11,838 nucleotides of DNA from F23-B02 sp963627445 (GCA_963627445.1 CAVGBM010000111.1:1-11838), one strand, 5' to 3'; positions 1 through 6,086 are shown, counted from the stretch's first letter. The notes: generated by a model not told the origin, from the letters alone. Translations and numbers: made by a program.

Positions 1-54
1 AAACCTTGATTTTACCCCCTGATATATTTTCTATCAAAATATGCGTCCTTCTAC

Positions 55-93
55 AAAAAAACCTGACTTGCCTTATGGCAAATCAGGTTTTTT
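55..93 (-). terminator. Rho-independent terminator, probably bidirectional, of the SGNH-SLH gene
   Basis: Two 17-base arms (56-72 and 77-93) flank a TTAT loop. The core is CCTGACTTGCC against GGCAAATCAGG, bounded by an A-run on the left and a T-run on the right. Read on the minus strand the single imperfect position becomes a U-G wobble, so the stem is unbroken and is followed by seven U. On the plus strand the same position is a C-A mismatch. The hairpin lies about 30 bases beyond the stop codon of the minus-strand esterase gene, so termination of that transcript is the natural role. It could also stop plus-strand transcripts entering from the left. Bases 1-54 hold nothing else that I can recognise. 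Confidence 0.88.
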
Positions 94-120
94 GCTTAAT
101 ATATCAGCTTAAAAAATGAA

Positions 121-1683
121 TTATATGTAGAGATTATTATCAAAACGGGAGATAATTGCTGCGCACTGCGCTCTGGTGAGCCTGCCGAGAGGATCAATGG
201 ATTTGCCGACACCCTCAAGTATTCCGTTGCTGATAGCCCATTCAATCGCACTGCTTGCGTAGGCGGCAACATCATTTGCATCGGAAAATCCGAATTTTTC
301 AAAAACATTATTGCTGTCTTCAGCGACATAGCCGGCATACTGTGCATAGCGATAGAGCATAGTCACGAAATCCTGACGCTTGACATAGCTGTCCGGGTCA
401 AAACTCGTATCGCTGACACCGTTCGTTATGCCTTCTTTATACGCCCAATTTACGGCATCATAGTACCAGCTGGCGTCAGAAACATCATCAAATGGAGTTG
501 CCTCGTCCACCGTCGGCTCGCCGGCTATGCGGTATATCACCGTTGCAGCCATGCCACGGGTCATCAAAGCATCGGGTTCAAAGGTCGTCGAGCTCGTTCC
601 TATCATGAGCGTGTTTTTGTAGCAGTATTCTACACTGTCACGATACCATGTATTCCCGGCAACATCAGAGTAAGGCAAAATCACAGGGATCGCGTTGAGT
701 ATCTGTCGTGCGATATATGCGTGACCTTTAGCTGTCGGATGAGCATCCGTACCGCCGATGGCTGAAAAGGTTTCGGTATCGGTCACATCAACATAGATAT
801 AACCAAGCTCTTCGGCATTTTCCTTGAAGAAGTTGTTGACCAACCCTACTACGGCATCGGCAACCTTGCCGATCTTTATTATACCGCTGTCTGTTGTCGA
901 CGAATCCTTATACGGATTGTACATGCCGACAACAGCTATCTGACCTGTAGTGTTTTCGGAGCGAAGTCGTTCAATGATTTTTGGGAAATTTGCTTTTAAG
1001 TCATTGTAGCCGGCATACATTTCTTTCACGACAGCAGAAATATAATCACTGTAGTAGCCAAGCGAATTCATTATCTTCAGCATTTCAGCGGCGGTTTTAT
1101 AAGCATCACCTTTCTCGATGAGCTCGGCGATCTTATCTTCATCGGCAAATTTCGTGGTAGAATCGACGGTTTCGTAAGCTGCTAAGATCAGAGGAGCGGT
1201 CAAAATGTCATTGTTACCGATATTGACGGTCATAAGAGAGGAATATTTGACGCTCTCTTTGATATAGTCCTCCCAGTAGTTGCACTTTCCGTCAGTATAC
1301 ATCCAATAATACAATGTGTCGGTGTACAGGTCATGTTCATTTTCGTCTATACCCAGGGAGATAAGCAGCTCTGTAGTGCGGAATCCGACGAAAGAGAAAG
1401 GGCACAGAATGGTGTTCGTTACATCTGCCAATATACTGGGATAAGCGGTTGCGGGTGGAGGTTGATACCCTTTATAGTTCTTGTTATTGACGCTGTCGTA
1501 TCCGACGGGTATACTGTCTCCAAAGCTGCAATATAAAGAATTAAATCCGGCCGATGCATAAGGCGAATACGGCAGATATGCCTCTTTGTTTCTTGCGCCC
1601 TCCGCAAAAGCCGGAACAACTGCGATGCTCAGCACAATAATAAGTGCGAGCAAAATAGATAGGAAATGCTTGGTCTTTTTCAT
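121..1683 (-). CDS. Secreted SGNH/GDSL-family hydrolase with three C-terminal SLH domains
   Basis: This 520-aa protein is predicted to be exported and held on the cell surface, where it would cleave an ester such as a lipid, an acetylated glycan or another acyl ester; the substrate cannot be read from the sequence. Residues 1-27 form a signal peptide (MKK start, hydrophobic core, cleavage after AFA). The SGNH domain (about 48-335) shows block I FGDSIPVGY with nucleophile Ser57, the block II Gly near residue 100 (VGFRTTELL), block III GNND (156-159) and block V DAHPTAKGH with Asp313 and His315. Three SLH repeats follow at about 337-386, 397-448 and 463-515, each with the D(V)xxxxW/Y...A..W/Y...G...G pattern and an (L/M)TRxx-type end. 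SLH domains usually bind pyruvylated secondary wall polymer. The start chosen is ATG 1683, because AAGGAGAG lies 4 nt upstream and a signal peptide begins there; the open frame runs 49 codons further upstream without such support. It is monocistronic. Confidence 0.9.
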   Translation of the reverse strand: MKKTKHFLSILLALIIVLSIAVVPAFAEGARNKEAYLPYSPYASAGFNSLYCSFGDSIPVGYDSVNNKNYKGYQPPPATAYPSILADVTNTILCPFSFVGFRTTELLISLGIDENEHDLYTDTLYYWMYTDGKCNYWEDYIKESVKYSSLMTVNIGNNDILTAPLILAAYETVDSTTKFADEDKIAELIEKGDAYKTAAEMLKIMNSLGYYSDYISAVVKEMYAGYNDLKANFPKIIERLRSENTTGQIAVVGMYNPYKDSSTTDSGIIKIGKVADAVVGLVNNFFKENAEELGYIYVDVTDTETFSAIGGTDAHPTAKGHAYIARQILNAIPVILPYSDVAGNTWYRDSVEYCYKNTLMIGTSSTTFEPDALMTRGMAATVIYRIAGEPTVDEATPFDDVSDASWYYDAVNWAYKEGITNGVSDTSFDPDSYVKRQDFVTMLYRYAQYAGYVAEDSNNVFEKFGFSDANDVAAYASSAIEWAISNGILEGVGKSIDPLGRLTRAQCAAIISRFDNNLYI

Positions 1684-1740
1684 GCTACTCTCCTTATACT
1701 TTTTTCCTCGTTTAATATAAAAATATACATCTTTGGTGAT

Positions 1741-1769
1741 ATTATATAATGTCAAAAGTCTCATGTCAA
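1741..1769 (-). promoter_or_regulatory. Consensus sigma-A promoter of the SGNH-SLH gene
   Basis: On the minus strand TTGACA (plus positions 1764-1769) is followed by a 17-base spacer and TATAAT (1741-1746), an exact match to the vegetative consensus. The expected transcription start is near 1734, giving a leader of about 50 nt before the ATG at 1683. A second TTGACAT copy lies 14 bases closer to the gene, inside the spacer and abutting the -10 (1749-1755), and the -10 sits in the palindrome ATTATATAAT. The second copy could be chance or part of an operator. Confidence 0.85.
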
Positions 1770-1893
1770 GACTGTATAGTAAAAATGACAAGACTTCGCC
1801 GGTTTTGATTGGGCTGGAGTAGAATGACATAAGAGAGGGAAGCCATTACCGAAGAGAATGTTTAATTTAAATATTACTAATTACACAGCGTAG

Positions 1894-2130
1894 CTGATAT
1901 TTTCAACAGTTATTTGCGCTTTTGCGTATTTTGCCGATAATCTCCTCGATGTCGAGGATATGCCGGACTTCTTCGCAAACAAAGCCGGTGTCCTGCTCGA
2001 AGGCGGCAACTCGCTATTCGTTGGCAACGCTGCAGGGTATATCCGACTCAACCTTGCAATGCCCCGCTCGATAATAAAAACCGGACTCGACCGCATGATC
2101 GACGCAATCGAAAAACATAACGGAAAATAA
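1894..2130 (+). pseudogene. C-terminal remnant of a MalY/PatB-type PLP aminotransferase (cystathionine beta-lyase-like)
   Basis: An open plus-strand frame of 78 codons runs from just after a TAG (1891-1893) to TAA at 2128-2130. From about 1933 onward its translation matches the end of the MalY/PatB branch of fold-type I aminotransferases: DFFANKAGVLLEGGNSLF, then AAGYIRLNLAMPRSIIKTGL, then a helix ending in DAIEKHNGK. The RLNLAMPRS segment corresponds to the family's RxNxACPRS motif, whose Arg binds the substrate carboxylate. Intact members are about 390 aa, so some 80% of the gene is missing, including the PLP lysine. No promoter, start codon with a good ribosome site or upstream coding continuation is visible; a Met codon at 1960 would give only 56 residues. 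I read it as a decayed gene left between two minus-strand genes. Similarity is judged from memory of the family. Confidence 0.72.
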
Positions 2131-2136
2131 AATTAA

Positions 2137-2162
2137 CCGGAAGAGCAACAGTGCTCCTCCGG
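2137..2162 (-). terminator. Hairpin terminator of the antiporter-flavoprotein operon, probably bidirectional
   Basis: The 11-base arms 2137-2147 and 2152-2162 (CCGGAAGAGCA and TGCTCCTCCGG) pair around an ACAG loop. On the minus strand the one imperfect position becomes a G-U wobble and the stem is followed by a U-rich tract (TTAATTTTATTTT). On the plus strand it is an A-C mismatch, followed by CTTTTAT. It lies 6 nt beyond the flavoprotein stop and 6 nt beyond the stop of the plus-strand aminotransferase remnant, so it may once have served both. Confidence 0.82.
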
Positions 2163-2168
2163 CTTTTA

Positions 2169-2789
2169 TCATCTTATGAAGTTCGTGGACACGACATCCT
2201 CTTTCTCGGGCAGGCCGAACTGCTCCTTGCCGAGGGCGATGCTCTTCATCAGGAACACCATGTTGCGTGCTACATAACGAGCGTTCTGCATGCCTTCCTC
2301 GTCCTGCACCGCCTCGCCCGGGGCTCTGCCGTAGACATTGTTCCAATACCTGCCCGACACGACGGGCATCTGAGAGATGGTAAAGAACTTGTTGAGCTCA
2401 TCAAATGTGGCGGTCGTACCCGAGCGTCTTGCGCTTACCATGACTGCGCCGACCTTCATGGACTTGTCCACCGCCCATGTGCTGTAAAACAGGCGAGACA
2501 CGAATGAGGTGAGCGCACCGGGTGCCTGCGCAAAGTGTACGGGGCTTCCGATGACCACGCCGTCGCATTCTGCGAGCAGGGGAGCGGTCTTGTTGACCGC
2601 GTCGTCAAAGACGCATTTGCCGGTTTTGAAGCAGCTTCCGCAGGATATGCAGCTGTGCAGCTCAAGCTGGCCGACATGCACTTCTTCAAATTCGACACCC
2701 TCGGCGGCAAATATCTTCTTCATTTCATCGAGGGCGGCGGCAGTGTTACCGTGTGCTCTGGGACTTCCGTTGATAATAAGTACCTTCAT
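2169..2789 (-). CDS. NAD(P)H-dependent FMN reductase / iron-sulfur flavoprotein-like flavodoxin-fold protein
   Basis: This 206-aa cytoplasmic protein has a flavodoxin-like fold and would bind FMN and transfer electrons from NAD(P)H or ferredoxin to an unknown acceptor. It opens with the beta strand and phosphate-binding loop KVLIINGSPRAHGNT (2-16), typical of the FMN_red family. Cysteines 47, 50, 53 and 59 (CISCGSCFKTGKC) form a compact CX2CX2CX5C motif like that binding a 4Fe-4S cluster in the archaeal and clostridial iron-sulfur flavoproteins. GSPVHFAQAPGALTSF (about 84-99) is the second flavin loop. ATG 2789 is the start because GGAGG (2797-2801) is 7 nt upstream; an in-frame TTG at 2795 would be only 1 nt from that site. 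The start lies 2 nt after the antiporter stop, and its ribosome site is within the antiporter's last codons, implying translational coupling. Substrate unknown; cluster occupancy inferred from the motif alone. Confidence 0.85.
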   Translation of the reverse strand: MKVLIINGSPRAHGNTAAALDEMKKIFAAEGVEFEEVHVGQLELHSCISCGSCFKTGKCVFDDAVNKTAPLLAECDGVVIGSPVHFAQAPGALTSFVSRLFYSTWAVDKSMKVGAVMVSARRSGTTATFDELNKFFTISQMPVVSGRYWNNVYGRAPGEAVQDEEGMQNARYVARNMVFLMKSIALGKEQFGLPEKEDVVSTNFIR

Positions 2790-2791
2790 CT

Positions 2792-4120
2792 TCAAACCTC
2801 CGTAATTGATCTTTTATCTCTGAGCTTTTTGCGCGTGAAAGCGGTGCACAGCGGGATAAGCCAAAGGTAGAACGCCAGGGGAACAGCCGCAGCGCCGACA
2901 TTCATCATAGCAAGCGGCACGGAGCATGCGATGCACCACGGGACGAGACCCGCAATGACGATGACCGAGTTTTCGATATCGATCATCTTGCTGTAGCGCT
3001 CCTTCTCGCTCGTGCCGTACAAGCCCTCGGACAGCTGGCTTAACATGATAACGCCTATCGTCTGATTACAGAAAACGATGCTGACCGCAAACGATAGCAG
3101 CACCATGACAGGAAAGCGTCCGACCTTACCTCTTAATATTATAAGCTTTTCCGAAAGTCCGTCAAGCATACCCGTGCCGTGGAAAATACCGCCGTATGTG
3201 CCTGAGAGGAGCAAAATGCCGCAGACGGTGAGCATGGACTTAACGCCGCCGCCCGAGAGCATCGTCGAAAGAGCGGCGTTTTGCGGCTCAAAGCCGAGCA
3301 GCATGGTCTTAAAGCAATCGACAAAGCCTGCGCCCTGCGTCACCATGGCGAGCACGAACGATACGACGATATCGATAGCCATAGCCCACTTGACCTTGAC
3401 CTTGCAAAACGGCAGAACTATCATCAAAATCGCAGGGATAAGGCACAGCCACGAAAGCCTGAACTCCTCGCCAAGCTCCTTAAGTACCTGCGAATCGGTG
3501 CTCTGCATGGGGTAAAATACCGAGAGCACACCATAGATAACGCAGCACAGTATAAACGGTACAGCGCCGCTTTTGAGCGTGATCTTTATATTTTTTTCAA
3601 CATCCGTACCCGTGACGGCGGCAACTAAATTCGCAGCCGACGAAGCCGGTGAGCCGCGGTCGCCGACATAAACGCCCGACAGCACCGCACCCGCAACGGG
3701 TATAGGCGAAATGCCGCCTGCGTGGGCGATGCTCATGATGATAACGCCCGCCGTTGCGGTAACACCGAAGCTCGTGCCGATGGCAAAGGACATGACGGCC
3801 GAGAGCAGAAATGCCGCCAGTAGGAAAAATGACGGGGGCATGACGGATACACCGAGCGTGACAAAATACGCCACCGTACCGCTCGAGCGCCAAAGTCCCG
3901 TAAGGCAGCCGATGAGCAACAGAATACCCACAACTATAAACGATTCCTTGAGGCTTCCGACAGCCATCTTGAGCACCGCTTTAAGCGCAAACCCCTTCCT
4001 GACTGCAAGCGCTGTAAACAGCACAAAGCCGACAAGCAGGGGAGCGAGCATGGATATATCAAGTATCAGCGACACAGCGACACATATTATAAATGTAACA
4101 AACGCAGCAGCAAGCTCCAT
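2792..4120 (-). CDS. NhaC-family Na+/H+ antiporter (ion transporter superfamily)
   Basis: This 442-aa integral membrane protein has roughly 11-12 hydrophobic segments and would exchange cytoplasmic Na+ (or an organic anion) for protons across the plasma membrane. The NhaC signature is visible: GTSFGVTATAG (115-125), then AGAVLSGVYVGDRGSP (143-158), where family members usually carry an SGA.FGD..SP core with the membrane-embedded Asp (Asp154 here). A second half has matching repeats, including FCNQTIGVIML. Within this family some proteins are Na+/H+ antiporters and others, such as MleN, exchange Na+-lactate for H+-malate, so the substrate is uncertain. The start is ATG 4120, with GGAGG 5 nt upstream; a GTG at 4141 lies almost at the predicted transcription start and has no ribosome site. 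It is the first gene of a two-gene operon with the flavoprotein, from a promoter at 4144-4172. Confidence 0.87.
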   Translation of the reverse strand: MELAAAFVTFIICVAVSLILDISMLAPLLVGFVLFTALAVRKGFALKAVLKMAVGSLKESFIVVGILLLIGCLTGLWRSSGTVAYFVTLGVSVMPPSFFLLAAFLLSAVMSFAIGTSFGVTATAGVIIMSIAHAGGISPIPVAGAVLSGVYVGDRGSPASSAANLVAAVTGTDVEKNIKITLKSGAVPFILCCVIYGVLSVFYPMQSTDSQVLKELGEEFRLSWLCLIPAILMIVLPFCKVKVKWAMAIDIVVSFVLAMVTQGAGFVDCFKTMLLGFEPQNAALSTMLSGGGVKSMLTVCGILLLSGTYGGIFHGTGMLDGLSEKLIILRGKVGRFPVMVLLSFAVSIVFCNQTIGVIMLSQLSEGLYGTSEKERYSKMIDIENSVIVIAGLVPWCIACSVPLAMMNVGAAAVPLAFYLWLIPLCTAFTRKKLRDKRSITEV

Positions 4121-4143
4121 AAGTGCCTCCAAAAATTGCACCG

Positions 4144-4172
4144 ATTATACCACCACGTCCTGAAATATTCAA
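4144..4172 (-). promoter_or_regulatory. Sigma-A promoter of the antiporter-flavoprotein operon
   Basis: On the minus strand TTGAAT (4167-4172), a 17-base spacer and a perfect TATAAT (4144-4149) precede the antiporter. The expected start of transcription near 4137 leaves a leader of only about 17 nt, just enough for the GGAGG site. A leader this short leaves no room for a riboswitch or attenuator, so any regulation would be at the promoter. Confidence 0.8.
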
Positions 4173-4207
4173 TCTTAGAAAATAAACGGGGAAATTTTTT
4201 GTTGTCA

Positions 4208-4236
4208 TTGACTTTTTAGGATTTATTATCTAAACT
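4208..4236 (+). promoter_or_regulatory. Sigma-A promoter of the O-antigen-ligase-like gene
   Basis: TTGACT (4208-4213), a 17-base spacer and TAAACT (4231-4236) stand upstream of the plus-strand gene, with a predicted start near 4243 and a leader of about 24 nt carrying AAGAGGTG. It diverges from the antiporter promoter; the two -35 boxes are about 35 bases apart, close enough for a shared regulator to act on both. Confidence 0.7.
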
Positions 4237-4266
4237 AAATTCAGCAAAGCTGACAAGAGGTGCATA

Positions 4267-5604
4267 ATGAAACAAAAAAAGCGCTCAGAAAATGTTTTTA
4301 CGAACCTGAGTTATGTGTTTATAGTGCTCATGCTGACGGTGTTCCTGTTTTGCTTCGACTCATCGGGCTACAGCGGCATCACCGAGGCAAAGCTCACGGC
4401 GTTCAACATAATATGCGGCGGCTATGTTATCCTGACGCTTATCCTGATGCCGGCGAGCCTTGCGACCGAGGTGATAACAAAGCAGGAGCTCAAGGCATAT
4501 ATAAGGGAAAGCACTTGGGTGCAGCGACTGCTGCTTATCTTCCTGCTACTGACGGTCGTGTCGGCGCTCCTGTCGCCGTATAAAAGCGAGACGTGGGTCG
4601 GTGCAACGCGCTACGAGGGAGTGCGCAGCATAGCGCTGTATGTGCTGTCTGCCGTGTTCCTGTCGAGCTTCGGCAGGGTAAAGCCATGGATGGCGTATCT
4701 TCTCGGCGGCTCGGTGCTGTGCTTCAGCGTTATAAGCATCATTCAGCTGTACGGCGGCAACCCCTTCGGCCTGTACCCGGGTGATCTTAACTACTTCGGA
4801 GCGGGCGTTGACTATTCCGGCGAATATCTCGGCACCATTGGCAACACCGACCTTGTCGCAGCCTTCCTGTGCGTTGCGATAACGCTTTTGTGGGTCGCAG
4901 TGGTGCGCATGAAGGGCAAAAGGCGCTATCTGCTTCTTATCCCGACGACGGCTGCACTGTTCGTGCTGCTTAAAATGTTCGTCATGGCCGGCCTCGTCGG
5001 CGTATTTGGCGGCGCAGTGCTCGCACTGCCTTTTGTCCTGCCTGTATCAGCAAAAACAAGAAAGATAATTGCGATCGCAATACTTGCCCTGTTCGTCCTC
5101 GCACTCGTATTTCTCTACATTGCCGATATCGGCGGCGGGATGCTGCACGAGGCGCATGAGCTTCTGCACGGCAATGTCAGCGACACCTTTGGCTCGGGCA
5201 GAATACACATTTGGAAAAACGTCCTTGAGAAGGTACCCGATAACCTATGGTTTGGCACAGGCCCTGACACTATGAGCCACGCTCAGCTCGAGGCGTTCAC
5301 ACGCTATGACCCCGACAAGGGTGTGGAGCTTGTTGCCGAGATCGACACGGCGCACAACGAGTATCTGAACATTCTGTTCCATCAGGGCATTTTCGCTCTG
5401 CTTGCCTACCTCGCGGCGCTCGTGCTCGTGGCTGCAAAATGGATAAAGCGGGGCAGCACCGCACCGGCTGCCGCCGCCTGCGGAGCTGCGGTGCTGTGCT
5501 ATTGCATCCAGGCGTTCTTTGGCATCAGCATGTTCCTGACCGCACCGTTTTTCTGGATGACGCTCGGCCTTCTCGACGGCTCACTCAGAGCAACAGCAAA
5601 ATAA
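4267..5604 (+). CDS. O-antigen ligase / Wzy polymerase-family polytopic membrane protein
   Basis: This 445-aa protein has around ten to twelve hydrophobic segments and one large loop, the arrangement of WaaL/Wzy/PglL glycosyltransferases, which join undecaprenyl-linked glycans to an acceptor or to each other on the outer face of the membrane. The early part holds VGATRYEGVRS (111-121) and LGTIGNTDLVAAF (188-200), which match the conserved GRYxG and GxxGNxxxLA motifs of bacterial members. The large loop has FGSGRIHIWKNVL (308-320) and DTAHNEYLNILFHQG (360-374); the Arg (312) and the His-Asn-Glu (363-365) are the residues usually conserved around the active site. ATG 4267 has AAGAGGTG 4 nt upstream. 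The gene stands alone with its own promoter and terminator and no glycosyltransferase cluster nearby, so the glycan cannot be named. In monoderm clostridia a teichoic-type or secondary wall polysaccharide is a likely product, an inference only. Confidence 0.82.
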   Translation: MKQKKRSENVFTNLSYVFIVLMLTVFLFCFDSSGYSGITEAKLTAFNIICGGYVILTLILMPASLATEVITKQELKAYIRESTWVQRLLLIFLLLTVVSALLSPYKSETWVGATRYEGVRSIALYVLSAVFLSSFGRVKPWMAYLLGGSVLCFSVISIIQLYGGNPFGLYPGDLNYFGAGVDYSGEYLGTIGNTDLVAAFLCVAITLLWVAVVRMKGKRRYLLLIPTTAALFVLLKMFVMAGLVGVFGGAVLALPFVLPVSAKTRKIIAIAILALFVLALVFLYIADIGGGMLHEAHELLHGNVSDTFGSGRIHIWKNVLEKVPDNLWFGTGPDTMSHAQLEAFTRYDPDKGVELVAEIDTAHNEYLNILFHQGIFALLAYLAALVLVAAKWIKRGSTAPAAAACGAAVLCYCIQAFFGISMFLTAPFFWMTLGLLDGSLRATAK

Positions 5605-5616
5605 CAAAAAAGCTAC

Positions 5617-5652
5617 GCTCACCGTCTGTGTTTTTACAGGCGGTGAGCTTTT
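5617..5652 (+). terminator. Hairpin terminator between convergent genes
   Basis: Arms GCTCACCGTCTGT (5617-5629) and ACAGGCGGTGAGC (5636-5648) pair with one U-G wobble in the plus-strand RNA around a GTTTTT loop, followed by TTTTATCTT. The hairpin begins 12 nt after the ligase-like gene stop and abuts the stop of the minus-strand small gene at 5651. On the minus strand the wobble becomes an A-C mismatch, but a run of six T lies a few bases beyond the stem, so it can probably serve both directions. Confidence 0.85.
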
Positions 5653-5878
5653 ATCTTCGGTTGAGCCGCAGGACATGCTCGCCCACCCGCTGCCTGAGCG
5701 GGGGAGCGGGGTAGGCGAGTATCAGAGTCTTGCCTGCGTATGTATAAATGTCTGCTTCAAGGCTGCGGTCGTCTGCCGGAAGGGCAGATCTTATCATTGA
5801 CAGCAACTCGTCATTTGTGAAGCTCTCGCCGTCGAGTATCAGTGCGAGAGCTTCCTGTCTAAAAGTTTCGGATAACAT
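5651..5878 (-). CDS. Small hypothetical protein (75 aa)
   Basis: I do not recognise this protein. It is 75 aa, begins MLSETFRQEALALILDGESF and ends in a basic tail (RLNRR). The first half is acidic and predicted helical (about 4-33); the second half has a short beta-like stretch IYTYAGKTLILAYPAPP (44-60). It has no signal peptide, membrane segment or cysteine. Support for it being a real gene: an ATG with GGAGA about 8 nt upstream, a convergent terminator placed exactly at its stop, an AT-rich upstream region, and no overlap with any other gene. A weak -10 (TATTAT, 5910-5915) lies upstream on the minus strand without a good -35. A small cytoplasmic accessory or regulatory protein is possible. 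Confidence 0.6.
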   Translation of the reverse strand: MLSETFRQEALALILDGESFTNDELLSMIRSALPADDRSLEADIYTYAGKTLILAYPAPPLRQRVGEHVLRLNRR

Positions 5879-5916
5879 AATATCATTCTCCGTATTTTTG
5901 ATAAATTACATAATAG

Positions 5917-5962
5917 AAACGAATTAAAAACAAAACATAAAACGCCTCGGAAAAATTCGTTT
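5917..5962. repeat. 9-bp inverted repeat in the divergent intergenic region
   Basis: AAACGAATT at 5917-5925 and its exact reverse complement AATTCGTTT at 5954-5962 are separated by 28 bases. They lie in the 208-base AT-rich gap between the small minus-strand gene and the Nudix gene. The left arm overlaps the region where the minus-strand promoter would have to be. It could be an operator pair; the spacing is too long and the base composition too AT-rich for a transcript terminator. Chance occurrence in AT-rich DNA is a real possibility. The rest of 5879-6086 holds only the Nudix promoter. Confidence 0.35.
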
Positions 5963-6031
5963 ACAATTTTGATTTTAGCCCAAAAAATTTCACATTTCCA
6001 TACAAAAATTATGGTAAAGCTGAAACAATGA

Positions 6032-6040
6032 TGCTATACT
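6032..6040 (+). promoter_or_regulatory. Extended -10 promoter of the Nudix gene
   Basis: TGC followed by TATACT (6035-6040) is an extended -10 element; the -35 position holds no good match, as is usual when the TGn extension is present. The expected transcription start is near 6047, giving a leader of about 40 nt that ends in GAGGG 4 nt before the ATG at 6087. Confidence 0.5.
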
Positions 6041-6086
6041 AGGTACGCGTTATGTAAAGCGATAATTATTTTTTCCCGAGGGTATT

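Noticed and set aside
1684..1830. A 49-codon upstream extension of the SGNH-SLH gene
   Set aside because: It would run across the consensus promoter and the AAGGAGAG ribosome site and would bury the signal peptide; the ATG at 1683 explains everything.
1881..2096. A 71-codon minus-strand frame over the aminotransferase remnant
   Set aside because: The plus strand of the same bases gives a recognisable MalY/PatB C-terminus, while the minus frame gives a low-complexity Ser/Arg-rich sequence with no ribosome site.
2014..2346. A 110-codon minus-strand frame crossing the flavoprotein end and the terminator
   Set aside because: It overlaps the real flavoprotein gene in another frame, runs through a terminator hairpin and resembles no family.
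5960..5988. A second promoter for the Nudix gene using TTTACA at 5960-5965
   Set aside because: At 17-base spacing the -10 would read AAAAAT, a poor match; the TGC-TATACT element further down is better.
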